A DNA stretch of 64,000 nucleotides from Cerrena zonata (Eukaryota; Basidiomycota; Agaricomycetes; Polyporales; Cerrenaceae). Positions 1-11,078 of the stretch are shown here, piece by piece; the stretch's first letter is position 1, and each line of letters begins with the position of its first letter. The translations under genes and the position numbers were made by a program. Under the pieces are notes generated by a model. That model was given only the letters and a program-made list of their open reading frames with translations. It did not search any database and was not told where the DNA came from. The stretch is taken from the NCBI GenBank assembly GCA_038087015.1, contig JASBNA010000028.1:248001-312000 (forward strand), given 5' to 3'.

Positions 1-1200
1 AAATCAACCAAATGCATAGTACCTGGAACATACTCCTCTTCGTCGATCGAAAGTCTGCCACCACTCAAAACCTTCTCGAGGTTAGACATTGGTGTTTCCG
101 ACATATTTGCTGTAGCTTACCTGTACCTGTCGAATACTTGTGTCCTCAGGAACGACCAAACGAATTCCAAATCACCCAGAATCATCTTGTCTTAAATACT
201 GCAAGTCGATCACAATCTCCGCTAACTTAACCTGTGAAATGGCCTGTCACTAGAACTGAACTTCCCTCAAAACCTCTAAAGCGGAATTTCTGCTTATCGG
301 GCCCCTCTAGCAAAATGCGCAACAAGGTTCCTAATCAGGGTTATCGATTTATGTGAAAAGCTTGCAAAAATATCATTAGTTTGGCAACGGTGACTATCTA
401 TTCGGAATCTAGCCATGGGGTACTGGAAGCATCATTGGGCAAGGCTGGAGGCATAGTGTCCCTTCGATTCCGTTTCTCAATAATGTTGGAGTGACTTTTC
501 CTCACCAGGATGTAAAGTTATGCAAAACTTCAGCTTCGGGTTTTATTGAAATTGGCCCTTTAATGTATCCTGCTCTATTAGTTTTGGAAGGTGTTAGTGT
601 TTTAGTGTAGCTTTGGAACAAAGCATCGTAGTTAAGTTATGACGATTCTTTGTTATTCTTATCGTTGGCCGACTTATCAGGAGATAAGAGCAAACACCAT
701 AAAAAGATCGTTTATTCCTTTTACGTTAAGCAATTTGATAAATAAATACAGTTTCAAACGGTGATGCTGCAAGTTTAGGGTATTCATTGTTAATGCCAAA
801 TTTGAATACATCTACGATTTTGATTTATCAGTTCCATACCTGATGTTGAAATTTTTTTTTTTTCTTTTGGCAAGAAGGTAAATTACGGTATAGCAGTATA
901 TATATATATATATATATCAGTATGTATATATAGTTATAGTAATAAGAATATAGTAAAAGGGGAAAAGACAAACCAAATACTTGGAGATAAAACAAGAGGA
1001 ACAAAAAGAAAGTAAGTCTGTAATTAATATGCAAAAGGTTCTGATTGGATGAATCAATATAATACTACTCTTTGTCAACTAACTTTTTTCTAATCAGTTA
1101 ATCAATTTTATGCACAGTGGAATTATAGAAATCGAAAAGGGCAAGAAGAAGGGAAATATATGGAATAAACATTAATGAGTATAAAAAATAAAATAAGAAA
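1..1200. other. Intergenic region, no gene seen
   Basis: I see no ATG-initiated open frame with protein-like composition on either strand. The first 700 bases are of mixed composition without a recognised repeat. A short TA microsatellite lies near 899-917 and an A/T-rich stretch follows toward the 3' end of the eIF4G gene. A decayed element cannot be excluded. Confidence 0.5.
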
Positions 1201-4200
1201 TTAATTATCTAAGGATGCTTCATTAGTTTCTGGTTCTGGTTGTTCATCATCATCGTTATCATCATCGTTACCATGATCACCGCCTAAGGCAGCAAACATA
1301 TTACTTCTAGATGCAGTGGAATCATTTCTTTTTGAATTATCCCTTGGTGAAGAGACGGTTGATGGTGAAAAACTTGAATCAGGGGTTGGTCTATTTGATT
1401 GGGATCTTGAAACTGAGGTAAAACCTTTTGCATCTTTTGAAGGTTGTCTATCTCTATTATTTTCTCTTCTGAGAACAGAAGTTTGAGCACCCCATGATGA
1501 ACCACCTCTAGTAGAGTTATTTCTTGATTCACCACCATAATAATCTCTAGGAGTTGAACCACTATTATTGTTATTACCTCTATTTCTTCTCTTTCTTTCA
1601 GCGGAAGCTTTTTCTTCTTCAAGCTTTTTGATTTCAGCTTCATTATGAATTTCTTGAATAGTTTTTGGACCTGATTCAGCTTTAGCAGATTTCCATTTAG
1701 CAGCTCTTAAATCTTGTAAATCCATTAACATAAATTTAATTCTTGAAGAAAGTTTACAATTATCTAAAATGATTTTTATGTTTTCGAAAACCATGTTTAA
1801 TGCAGCTTTATTTCTTTCATTTGTTTCGAATTTAGGACCAACGGTTTTAATTAATTGAGCCAAATTTTCTAAACTTTCTTCTGATGGATCAACAACATTT
1901 TGAGATTGAGATCTTAAACAATGTAAAATAACTTGATCATTCAACATATTTAAAATATATAAATGACCAATAAATTTAACCAAACCTAAACCTCTTCTCT
2001 TAGCAGCAGCCATAGCATAATATTCATCGGACATCATTTCTGGTTCTAATGGTGAACCATCTTCGTTAGTTGGTAATTTATCAACCCAACCTTTTTCATA
2101 TTCAACTTGACAAGTTGCAAGTAAAAGTCTTCTTGCTAAAGCACCACCTTGAGCTGGAGTACCATCCTTTAAAACAGTGTTTACATCTTTAATTTCACTT
2201 GGGAGAGCAGTACACATCTTAGCACATAATTGAGCATACATTGATGACCAATATGGTTCATCACAAGCCTTAGCGAAAGTGAGAGAAATGATTTGTCTAA
2301 TGGTCTTAGCATCATCTTCCCATTTAGATTGGTTTGTTAATTTCAAGATATCATCAGTGATTGGTTCAAACATTTCTAAGGTTAATTTATTTAATAAAGA
2401 TTTAGTCTTCTTTTCAATCTCATCAGCATCATAAATTTCTGATCCATCAGGTGCGAGTTTAACTTCAGTCTTTTTAGCTCTCGATTTTGGAACCCATCTA
2501 TTTGAAGATTTTTCTAATGGTTTAACATCTTCAGCAGGTTTTGGAGGTTCACCATCTTCACCTCTTTCACGAGTGTTATCTCTTCCACCTCTCTTTGATT
2601 GACCACCTTTTCTAGAAGATCTATCACGAGGACCATTAAGTGGGATACCACCTGGAGCAGAGCCACCTCTTCTTTTAGAGCCACTTCTTGAACCTTGTCT
2701 ACCATCACCAAATTGTCCATTTCTACCACCAGTCATTGGACCATTGAATCTACCTGGTAATCCGGAATTAAATTTATTTGGACCACCTCTCATAGATTGA
2801 GAACGGTCGCCCATAGAGCCTGGACCTTTCTTAGTGGTAATACCCAATGATTCTAACTTAGTTTTCCAAGCTTCATCAACTGGGTAAGAAATCACTTCAC
2901 CAAATTGAAGTAAAAATTGTGGATCATATCTATATTTCTTATTACCTTTCTTCCATCTTGAACTGACGGCATCATATGGATAAGGATATTCGAAGTCGAA
3001 AGCATTTTCAATAGTACCAACATTATTTAATTTATTGAAAAATTGAGAAAGATCAAATTGTTTAGTTTCAGTAGCTTCATCTTTAGGTTCAGAATCATCT
3101 TTGACTTCAGAATCAACAGGAGTTGATTCTTCGGTTGGTTCTTTGGTAATTGGTTCTTGGCTACTTTCTGCTTTAGATTCATCTTTGACTTCTTCCTTAG
3201 GTTCTTCCTTAGATTCTTCTTTAGGTTGTTCCTTTGATTCTTCTTTAAGCTCTTCCTTTGGTTCTTCTTTTAATTCTTCTTTTGGTTCTTCTTTAGGCTG
3301 TTCCTTGGTTTCTTCTTTGACGGTTTCCTTAGGCTCTACCTTGGATTCATCTTTGGCGACAGGAACAGGTTCAGAAGCAGCAACTGAGGTAGGGGCAGGG
3401 ACTGCAGCAGTGTTGGTGGCAATTTCTGGAAGAGTAGAAGATTTAGAAACTTGTTCATCTTTGGGTTTTTCTTCAACTTTCTTTTCTTCAACTTTCTTTT
3501 CTTCCACTTTCTTTTCTTCCACTTTCTTTTCTTCAACTGCAGGAGATTTAGAAGTAGAATCTTTCTTTTGGGCAGCAGCATTTGCTTTAGCTCTTTCCAA
3601 AATTTTTCTTTTAAATTCTTCAGCCACGTCTTTATTTGGACCATCATTAACTTCATTTTTAGGACTGTCATTATTTGAAGTGGAAGCGCTTTTGGCAGGA
3701 GAGGTAACCAATTGAGCCGGGGAAGAAATAGGAGTGTTTGAAGAACTATTTAATTTTTTCTTTTCTTCTAAGTCAATACGTCTACCGTCTTTATCAGTAA
3801 TTTTAACTTTTGAAGCATTCAAATTAACGTTAGCTGGATTTGGTGATGACAAACTAGAAGTAACAGGAGAAGCTTGAAGGGCTTGAGCATTAGCAGCGTT
3901 AGCAATGGTATTTGCAGGACTACCTGGAAGTACCATTGCAGGAGTAGCGGTAGTACTAGAGGTAGAACCAGGGGTGGCAGTATTACTAGTGGCAGAAGAA
4001 GCTAACGGACTATAACCGGCAGCTGCAGCGGCAGCAGCGGCAGCAGCAGCTTGAGGTGGTATACCTTGTTGAGGATAACCAGCTGCAGTCATTGGAATAC
4101 CAGGAACCATAGCTTGAGGATAAGCATATGGGTAATAACCGTAAGGATTGGCATATAAGTTAGCCGGGAAATTACCATAATTAGCGTATTGATTATTATG

Positions 4201-4674
4201 ATTCAATTTTGAATTATGGTTATTATAATTCTTACGGTTTTGACCATTATTTGAATTGGAATTGGAATTATTATTATAGCTGTTTTGTCTGTTATAATTT
4301 TGCCTATTACCAGAGTTGTTTGAGTTGTTACCGGAGTTTTGGTTATTTTGGTTATTATAATGTTTATTATAAGGTTTATGAGAATTATAATTGGAATTCT
4401 GGTTATTATAATACCCGCCTTGGTTATAATTGTTATTATGGTGGTGGTTATTGTGCATATGGTATTGATGATGGTTATTATGGTAATGAGATGGCTGGTT
4501 TGATTCGTTTGAATCAGTAGCAGCACCGGTGTTAGCAGAATTAGGGGTGGTGGTGGTGGCGGCGCCCCCAGTATTAGATCCAGAATTGGCACCAGAACTG
4601 GCACCAGAATTGGCCGCTGGAGATGCAGCCGTGGAAGCTTGACTCTGAGGAGTCTTATTGGTATTGTTAGGCAT
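1201..4674 (-). CDS. TIF4631: Translation initiation factor eIF4G
   Basis: Scaffold of the cap-binding complex eIF4F in the cytoplasm. It bridges eIF4E, eIF4A and poly(A)-binding protein to recruit the 43S complex. The product is about 1157 residues. It has an Asn/His/Tyr-rich and poly-Ala N-terminus, then a Lys/Glu/Pro repeat block at roughly residues 360-540. A canonical eIF4E-binding motif YDPQFLL lies near residues 583-589, followed by an RG/SR-rich RNA-binding segment. A MIF4G domain spans roughly residues 760-990, and an Arg/Ser-rich, acidic C-terminus follows. Domain order matches yeast eIF4G. The ATG at 4674 is chosen over an upstream in-frame TTG. S. cerevisiae has two paralogues, whereas CUG-clade yeasts usually have one, so the symbol is by homology. 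Confidence 0.95.
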   Translation of the reverse strand: MPNNTNKTPQSQASTAASPAANSGASSGANSGSNTGGAATTTTPNSANTGAATDSNESNQPSHYHNNHHQYHMHNNHHHNNNYNQGGYYNNQNSNYNSHKPYNKHYNNQNNQNSGNNSNNSGNRQNYNRQNSYNNNSNSNSNNGQNRKNYNNHNSKLNHNNQYANYGNFPANLYANPYGYYPYAYPQAMVPGIPMTAAGYPQQGIPPQAAAAAAAAAAAGYSPLASSATSNTATPGSTSSTTATPAMVLPGSPANTIANAANAQALQASPVTSSLSSPNPANVNLNASKVKITDKDGRRIDLEEKKKLNSSSNTPISSPAQLVTSPAKSASTSNNDSPKNEVNDGPNKDVAEEFKRKILERAKANAAAQKKDSTSKSPAVEEKKVEEKKVEEKKVEEKKVEEKPKDEQVSKSSTLPEIATNTAAVPAPTSVAASEPVPVAKDESKVEPKETVKEETKEQPKEEPKEELKEEPKEELKEESKEQPKEESKEEPKEEVKDESKAESSQEPITKEPTEESTPVDSEVKDDSEPKDEATETKQFDLSQFFNKLNNVGTIENAFDFEYPYPYDAVSSRWKKGNKKYRYDPQFLLQFGEVISYPVDEAWKTKLESLGITTKKGPGSMGDRSQSMRGGPNKFNSGLPGRFNGPMTGGRNGQFGDGRQGSRSGSKRRGGSAPGGIPLNGPRDRSSRKGGQSKRGGRDNTRERGEDGEPPKPAEDVKPLEKSSNRWVPKSRAKKTEVKLAPDGSEIYDADEIEKKTKSLLNKLTLEMFEPITDDILKLTNQSKWEDDAKTIRQIISLTFAKACDEPYWSSMYAQLCAKMCTALPSEIKDVNTVLKDGTPAQGGALARRLLLATCQVEYEKGWVDKLPTNEDGSPLEPEMMSDEYYAMAAAKRRGLGLVKFIGHLYILNMLNDQVILHCLRSQSQNVVDPSEESLENLAQLIKTVGPKFETNERNKAALNMVFENIKIILDNCKLSSRIKFMLMDLQDLRAAKWKSAKAESGPKTIQEIHNEAEIKKLEEEKASAERKRRNRGNNNNSGSTPRDYYGGESRNNSTRGGSSWGAQTSVLRRENNRDRQPSKDAKGFTSVSRSQSNRPTPDSSFSPSTVSSPRDNSKRNDSTASRSNMFAALGGDHGNDDDNDDDEQPEPETNEASLDN

Positions 4675-5903
4675 CCTCTTTTCGATTACAATTGGGTCCA
4701 AAACTTATTAAAAAGCTTCTTCTTTGAATCGATGAAAAAAAAAAAGTATCAAAAGCTTTCCTTTACCGGTAATACGAGAATTGATCTAGATCACACGGAC
4801 AGAAAACAGAGGGAGAAGATCGAAATTAGATGGAGATGAATGGCAATCTTGATAAGATGGTAATGAAATATCTTCTCTTGATTGGTTTTCTTCTTGGGTT
4901 CTTTCAATTAAAAGAACTGTTCTTCTTCTTTCTTCTTTTTTTTTTGTTTTTATTGGGATATGAGAAAATGGGATATACAAATAAGATATACTAAAAGTAT
5001 CCAAAGTATCCCAATTCTTCTACTATTAAGTACTACTAGGTATTAATAATAGGGATGGTTGTTTTAAATGACCAAAACTTGAGTTTAAAAGAAAAAGAGA
5101 AGAGCAAAAAATTATCCAAAAACTCTTCACTCACTCTGAAAAGTAAGGAAAAAAAAAAATCGCTAACAAATCAAAAAAAAAAAGTTGATTTTCCACTCAA
5201 AAAAAAAAAAAATCTTTCACAAATAAAAAAAATTGGAAAATTTTTCATTTTTAAAGAAAAAAAAATTAAAAAAAAAAAAAAATAAAAAAAATATTTTTGT
5301 TGGTGTCCGGGCCTTTTGTTTTGCTGATTCGGTCGGTTGGTCGGGTGTCTTGGTATCCATGCCCCGGTTTGTGGAGGCGACCGGAACCGGAACACCCGTT
5401 TGTGCAAAACGGTATCTACGAGGGTATAGAAGCTGAACAGGAACAGATAAGTATTGTAAGGTAAAGAGTTTGCAGAAAGATGCTATGTTTTCGTGTAAGG
5501 TTGAATGTTTGTAGATATGCGTGTAGATATGCGTGTAGATATACGAATTAACCTGCTTTGGTGAAAGTGAAACTTGTACTTCAGTGAGTTTGCTGCAAAA
5601 ACTGTACTTAGACGTTGTGAAGTCAAGAATAGCTAGGTAAGTGAATTGTCAGTATCGGGTGTTGGCGAATCAGCCTCTATCGGTCGATGTCCAAGGGGTA
5701 GACACGGGTTTCAGTACGGAAGTCAATAGCCCAAAGTAGAGTAAATCACTCTTCGTTTGGGTCAATAGCTTATTGCATTAGACGGGATAATGAAACCAAT
5801 TAATGAACTGTAAAGGTATAATTTCTTACACTTCATCCCACCACAAAGGGCAAGAAGTAATTCACGTATAGAATGGCTGCAAAGGGTTATGTACGTTACT
5901 TTT
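4675..5903. other. Upstream region of TIF4631, low complexity plus GC island
   Basis: About 1.2 kb without a supported gene. A-rich and T-rich tracts dominate from 4730 to 5290. They are followed by an abrupt GC-rich island around 5300-5420 with several CGG/CCG triplets, including CCGGAACCGG. A 12-bp unit (GTGTAGATATGC) is repeated about three times near 5508-5544. Short open frames here consist of Lys/Phe runs and are not genes. Confidence 0.5.
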
Positions 5904-6452
5904 TATCGGGTTAGGGTAGATCGTCCTCAAGTATCTACTACGTAGATACCTGTACCAGACTGGACGACCATAACACACGCAATTAGCTATTAGTCAGATA
6001 AATACTAATAACAATCTGTGGTGGATTGATTTACTAATTAGATTAATCTTTTAGCTGTTATTAAAGGGAGAATAACTTTATTACAATTAATACTAATATA
6101 ATAAAAGCCATAAATAATATATATATATATATTAATGTCATTACCGAATGAAAACTCTCTGCAGGGCATCGACCCACTCTTCAATCCATTAACCAATAGG
6201 ATTAGCCACGAAGGTCCATACCCCAAAAAGTCTTCATTTCCATCACCATGAGGAAATGCCTACTTATTTATATACTTGTTCTCGTAAAAGATGCTCTCTT
6301 CCAATGTTATTTCACAAAAGATGTTTGTAACACCTTTTGCTTAAACCGGTGATGTCTGTGATCTGCTTGATGTAGATCAGGACCAGACATCACTGCCAGA
6401 CCTTCACGGTCTGACAAGAATGGCTGCAAAGGGTAATGTACGATTACTTTTT
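5870..6452. repeat. Long direct repeat flanking solo LTR 1
   Basis: The segment beginning AGAATGGCTGCAAAGGGT occurs at 5870-5903 and again at 6417-6452, immediately outside each LTR end, with only a few single-base differences. Target-site duplications of Ty-like elements are normally 4-6 bp, so this is unusually long. Confidence 0.8.
5904..6416. mobile_element. Solo LTR, copy 1 of 3
   Basis: Shares long blocks with copies at 18800-19342 and 31676-32222. These include the motif around TAGCTGTTATTAAAGGGAG, a conserved TACCGAATGA block and the identical terminus GGTCTGACA. Relative to copy 2 it lacks two short pieces near the left end. No gag/pol coding sequence is attached, so it is a solo LTR of a Ty-like retrotransposon; the family is unassigned. 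It is flanked exactly by a roughly 35-bp imperfect direct repeat at 5870-5903 and 6417-6452, instead of a 5-bp duplication. Confidence 0.75.
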
Positions 6453-7140
6453 GATGCTTCATCTGGTATGAGCCGATTAAATGATTATTGACAGAGCTCA
6501 ATGGTTCATGTCTTGCTGCAAAAAGAAAGAATTGCCAGAGTAGACGTGTGTTCGTTAGCTAACGATAACTACACTCCATAAGCCATTCCAAATAGACTTA
6601 CGTATGATTTTTCCTCACAATAGAACGTGCCATGACTTAATTCTATTTGGCTTTACCTGTAGTACATGTGTCCTTTGGTAAGCAAATCAGAGTATTCACT
6701 GCCTAACAGATATTACTAATAATGAGTTTGGTCTGATATATTGGTGGACAGAACCATGGCATTTTTGTTAGCAACTCCACTTCCAAACCTCTCCGGCAAT
6801 TCACAACAGGCTAAAGCAGCTTGCATACCAACTCCCACCCTTTAATCTGAGTATTTGAAGAAACTTTTAAAAAAGCAGACTTCTCCTCCGGCCCCAGAGA
6901 AAGGCCAACATAAAGACCCCAAATTCGAAATTGATGTCTACGGCCATATCCAGCATAAAGCATGATTACCCGTCCGATCAATAATTATTAAGCTGCTGAG
7001 AGCGATGCTGAGTACGTTAGTGGGAGACCATAATGGAAACCATCGTGCTGTAGACTCTTCTTTTTTGCCTTTTTAATATCAACTACACCGAATACTAATT
7101 GAAATCGTGATATTCATTATTCTACTGATCCGTGACATTG
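6453..7140. other. Intergenic region, no gene seen
   Basis: Mixed-composition sequence between solo LTR 1 and the 3' end of the small membrane protein gene. I found no supported coding sequence, RNA gene or additional complete repeat here. Confidence 0.5.
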
Positions 7141-7464
7141 TCATCTTCTAAACCCTAATCCATACACACATAGTATAAACACAACAAGTACAAAGGCATA
7201 TATAATCAATTGATCTTTAAACGACTCGATTTGATAGCAACTGATCAAGATATTAACATCCTCCAAATGTAAGTCAGTCTTGGTCACGTCGGACACTTCA
7301 CATAATTTTTCATCTTTAGTTAAACAGAAGTCTTTAGTACATGATCCACAATTATCTATGGGTTCAATCAACTTCTTGCCATTGCACTGGCATTTGCAGA
7401 ACTTCTGGTGCGCAACACTCGCCAGCACTAGTGCTAGTGCTGCCAACACCACCGATATCTTCAT
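7141..7464 (-). CDS. Small cysteine-rich secretory-pathway membrane protein, unknown function
   Basis: A 107-residue protein with an N-terminal signal peptide (about residues 1-18). A short Cys-rich lumenal segment begins with FCKCQC and contains further Cys residues in CGSC and FCL contexts. A C-terminal hydrophobic helix (about residues 86-104) ends in GFRR. The order FCKCxC, C-x2-C, FCL, CxQxxSxKD, then membrane helix resembles a short conserved fungal membrane protein family that I cannot name. It probably sits in the ER or another secretory membrane with the Cys-rich part lumenal. It is divergent from RPT6 with about 200 bp between the two starts. The function is unknown. Confidence 0.75.
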   Translation of the reverse strand: MKISVVLAALALVLASVAHQKFCKCQCNGKKLIEPIDNCGSCTKDFCLTKDEKLCEVSDVTKTDLHLEDVNILISCYQIESFKDQLIIYAFVLVVFILCVYGLGFRR

Positions 7465-7552
7465 CTTGTAGTAAGTAGCAGGTATTGTCAGTAGTTTTTC
7501 AGTTTTCTAATTTGAAAAATTGTTATAGTTGAAAAAAAGGGTGTCGTGTGCC

Positions 7553-7602
7553 GGTGGCCAATTTCTTGTTTGGCTGTCAGTTCTCAATCTTTGAAGGCAA
7601 AC
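7553..7602 (+). promoter_or_regulatory. Candidate Rpn4-type sites upstream of RPT6
   Basis: GAAGGCAAA at 7593-7601 matches the form of proteasome control element reported for Candida albicans, 64-73 bases before the RPT6 ATG. GGTGGCCAA at 7553-7561 is one base from the S. cerevisiae element GGTGGCAAA. Because the next gene is divergent, the sites could act on either. An upstream ATG with a three-codon frame also lies at 7622 in the RPT6 leader. Confidence 0.55.
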
Positions 7603-7665
7603 CTCAAGTTAAGCAAGACTAATGGTTAATTGACTAATTGCCATAGATATAAAGATACAGGGAAA

Positions 7666-8871
7666 ATGACTACTACTGTTGATAGACAATACGTTCATGA
7701 AGGTGGGATCAAGCCATATTTCGAACAACAGATTCAAGATGTTGAAATTAAGATCCAATCAACCACGCAAAACTTACGTCGATTAGAAGCACAACGTAAT
7801 AAGTTGAATTCAAAAGTAAGACAATTGAAAGATGAATTACGTTTGTTACAAGAACCGGGATCATACGTTGGGGAAGTGGTTAAAGTAATGGGGTTGAAAA
7901 AAGTTTTGGTGAAGATTCACCCAGAAGGGAAGTATATTGTTAATATTTCAAAAGATATTGATATTAAAAAATTGACTCCATCATTGAGAGTTTGTCTTAA
8001 AGCAGATTCTTATGATTTGCATAAGATTTTGCCAAATAAGGTTGATCCTTTAGTTTCCTTGATGATGGTTGAAAAAGTTCCTGATTCAACTTATGATATG
8101 GTTGGTGGTTTAGATAAACAAATTAAAGAAATTAAAGAAGTTATTGAATTACCAGTTAAACATCCAGAACTTTTTGAAAGTTTGGGTATTGCCCAACCAA
8201 AAGGGGTTATATTATATGGACCACCTGGTACTGGTAAAACTTTATTGGCTCGTTCAGTAGCTCATCATACCGAATGTAAATTTATTAGAGTGTCTGGTTC
8301 AGAATTGGTACAAAAATATATTGGTGAAGGTTCAAGAATGGTTCGTGAATTATTCATCATGGCTCGTGAACATGCTCCTTCGATTATTTTCATGGATGAA
8401 ATTGATTCGATTGGTTCTTCCCGTGTTGAAGGGTCTTCTGGTGGGGATTCGGAAGTTCAAAGAACTATGTTGGAATTATTAAATCAATTAGATGGTTTTG
8501 AAAGCTCAAAAGATATTAAAATCATTATGGCTACTAATAGATTGGATATCTTAGATCCAGCCTTATTAAGACCCGGTAGAATCGATCGTAAAATTGAATT
8601 TCCGGCTCCAACCGTTACTGCTAGAACTGATATCTTGAAAATTCATTCCAGATCAATGAACTTAACCAGAGGTATTAATTTACGTAAAATTGCTGAAAAA
8701 ATGAATGGCTGTTCTGGGGCTGATGTTAAAGGGGTCTGTACAGAAGCTGGTATGTACGCTTTAAGAGAACGTAGAATCCATGTGACTCAAGAAGATTTCG
8801 AATTAGCTGTTGCTAAAGTCATGTCTAAAAATGATGAAGGTGCCGTATCCTTGGCTAAATTATTTAAATAG
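7666..8871 (+). CDS. RPT6: 26S proteasome regulatory particle ATPase Rpt6
   Basis: AAA+ ATPase subunit of the 19S base. It unfolds ubiquitinated substrates and feeds them into the 20S core. The 401-residue product is close to the usual 405. It shows an N-terminal coiled coil, an OB-fold region ([14 protein letters not shown]), Walker A GPPGTGKT at 185-192, Walker B with FMDEID around 242-247, and the arginine-finger motif [11 protein letters not shown]. It ends in LFK, typical of Rpt6 rather than the HbYX-ending subunits. The start is the ATG at 7666. An in-frame TTG 12 codons upstream would add residues absent from the family. No in-frame CTG codon was noticed. Rpn4-like motifs precede it. 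Confidence 0.97.
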   Translation: MTTTVDRQYVHEGGIKPYFEQQIQDVEIKIQSTTQNLRRLEAQRNKLNSKVRQLKDELRLLQEPGSYVGEVVKVMGLKKVLVKIHPEGKYIVNISKDIDIKKLTPSLRVCLKADSYDLHKILPNKVDPLVSLMMVEKVPDSTYDMVGGLDKQIKEIKEVIELPVKHPELFESLGIAQPKGVILYGPPGTGKTLLARSVAHHTECKFIRVSGSELVQKYIGEGSRMVRELFIMAREHAPSIIFMDEIDSIGSSRVEGSSGGDSEVQRTMLELLNQLDGFESSKDIKIIMATNRLDILDPALLRPGRIDRKIEFPAPTVTARTDILKIHSRSMNLTRGINLRKIAEKMNGCSGADVKGVCTEAGMYALRERRIHVTQEDFELAVAKVMSKNDEGAVSLAKLFK

Positions 8872-9218
8872 ATCCTTTCATCTCTCTACTTCTTTTCATT
8901 TGTTTCTAACTTTGTTAGACTTCATCTTTTCTTCTAACTTGGTTAGAATTTGTAAATTAGCACTCTTTTAATTCATTTAAATCTATATCTACATCCATAT
9001 ATCACTGTAGCCTTGTGGGTTGTTCAGCCTAGTCCCGTAAGTTGTTTTAAAGGTTTCAGCCTTGTTAGCATTTTTCAATATTTTTTTTTTCTATAATTTT
9101 CCAACGTTTTCCTGTAAATTCTTTGACAGAAAAACAACACGAAAGCAACAAAATATCACCAGAATATAAACTAAGAACCACTTAAATCTCGTTAATATTC
9201 AAAGATCCTCATAGAATA
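8872..9218. other. Intergenic region between RPT6 and the J-protein gene
   Basis: A pyrimidine-rich trailer after RPT6 is followed by AT-rich sequence with a short T run near 9080. I see no gene or recognised site. Confidence 0.5.
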
Positions 9219-11078
9219 ATGAGACCTAAGCTTCTACTAATTCCTTTGGTGCTTTTAAGTAATATACAGCCAGTTGTAGGGTCTAGTTCTGAAATAATCA
9301 ATAGAATTCAATCAGTTCATACTAAATTTCAACAAGAAGGTCCAACAATTGATGTTTTGAATACTATAGACTTATTAGTTAAAGACTTGGATGAAGATGA
9401 CCACAATACTTATAAGGACCAACTAGCCCAAGTATACTTCAAGAAGAGTTTGATTGAAATCAGCTTAAATAAAATCAAGTCTGCAATAGATGATCTAATC
9501 AAAGTTCTTGAAATAGATCCGTTAATGAAGCCTGCTCAAAACAAATTGATCGATTTATTAGTTGAACAGGCTGAATTCGAAACAATTCAAAAATACTTGG
9601 ATTTAAAGGATGGAAAACATCAAAAAATAGATCAAGATATAAAAGAATGGAGGAAATCATTGGCAAAAGTTGAATCTTTAGTCACTTCCAAAAAATTGAA
9701 AGACAAAGAAGTCGAAGAATGTTTGAATACTTTGGATGATGTTTTAATTCCCTTTACTCCTTCAAATCCATTACTTTACCAATATCGTCTTGTATGCTTG
9801 AAGAAATCAAGTCTGGATCTGGATAACTTTAAACCAATAATTAAGACTTTAGATAAGTTAATCAAGTTACAGCCAATGAAAGATTTAGATAACTATAGCG
9901 ATATTTCCCAATTATTACTATTTACTCAAACCAACTTTGGTCAAAGTTGGCATTTTGTTAAAAACTGTTTAAGAATTAATAACGACTTCAAAAAATGTGG
10001 CTCCTTATCCAAGATGTTTGTCAAATTTCAAAACTTCCTTAAGCTTTTAGAAGATTATTCAATTTGGCAAGGTCATGTCTACTTGATAAGCGAAGAAACA
10101 TCAAATAAAATAGAGGATATTGAAATTGACTGGGAGTTTGCTAATAAGTTCTTATTTGAAAATTCGTTACAAGTATCTAAATTGGAAATGAAAAATCTAC
10201 CCCGTAAAGTTAAATCTAATTACGATTATCTTATGCATAAAGCAGATGAGTTTTCTAAAGAGTTTTCGACTGATGCTACTAAATTAAGTTTCACTCAAGA
10301 TTTAAATAAGTTTGCGTGTGAATCCTTCATTCAATTGAAAGATTATAAAAACGCAAACCAATTTTGCAAATCAAACATTAATGATGATATAAATGAAAAT
10401 CCATTCTTCCCTAAACATGTACCAAAAATTGATAAATTACTAAAAGAAAAAAATTATCAAGAGGCTGCAAATTTGTTGAGTAAGTTTAACAAAAATGTGA
10501 AAGGAACTCAATTATTCCTTGATCGTCTGAAAATCATAGAAGCTTATGATAAGAAACGTCAGCAACAACAGCATTTCCGTCAGCAGCAGCAACAACAACA
10601 ACGTCAACGTCAATATCAACAGCAACAACAACAACAACAACAACAACAAAGACAAAAGCCTGCTAACGATTACTACAAAATTCTTGATATTGCAAGAGAT
10701 GCCGATGAAAAAACAATTAAGAAGGCTCATCGTACTCAAACGTTGAAATACCATCCAGATAAATACAAAGGAAATGACTTAACTCCTGAACAAATCGAAT
10801 CTAAAATGCAAGAAATTAACAAAGCTTACGAAGTACTAGTCCAATAAAGAATTGAGAGAGCGTTATGACCAAGGTGACGATCCAAATGACCCAATGGGTG
10901 GACAGAGGCAACAGCAGCATCACAACCATTCGGAGGTGGTGGTGGAGGCTTCCAATTCAACAGTGATTTCATGAAACAATTCATGAAACAAGGCAACGGA
11001 GGAAGCTTCCATTTTGGTGGTTTTGGAGGCCAACGTCAAGGTCAAAAATTCGGTAGTAGAAAGAAAAAATCATCTTAA
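9219..11078 (+). CDS. ER-lumenal TPR/J-domain co-chaperone, with two apparent frameshifts
   Basis: Predicted partner of an ER Hsp70 (BiP/Kar2). It has a hydrophobic signal sequence (about residues 1-21), helical TPR-like repeats and a Gln-rich linker of CAG/CAA repeats near 10560-10650. A C-terminal J domain follows with NDYYKIL and the hallmark HPD. The continuous frame stops at 10847 just after the J-domain start of helix IV (NKAYEVL). Sequence beyond it encodes the natural continuation SNKELRERYDQG, then a Gly/Phe-rich tail and a basic KKKSS end. This needs a one-base shift near 10838 (one extra base) and another near 10926 (one base missing). The two cancel, giving about 619 codons to 11078. 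The architecture resembles DNAJC3/P58IPK and is related to yeast Jem1. Orthology is not certain. Confidence 0.82.

Noticed and set aside
1..700. Possible fourth LTR or retroelement fragment at the left edge
   Set aside because: No shared blocks with the three LTR copies and no reverse-transcriptase or integrase-like frame seen.
3101..3715. 204-codon Ser/Gly-rich open frame antisense to TIF4631
   Set aside because: It mirrors the Lys/Glu repeat block of eIF4G on the other strand, a known artefact of biased codons.
5240..5290. Lys-rich peptides from poly-A tracts near TIF4631
   Set aside because: Pure homopolymer translation, not genes.
10560..10650. Programmed frameshifting or a separate Gln-repeat gene in the J-protein
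   Set aside because: The CAG/CAA repeats stay in frame; the actual frame changes are downstream and look like simple indels.
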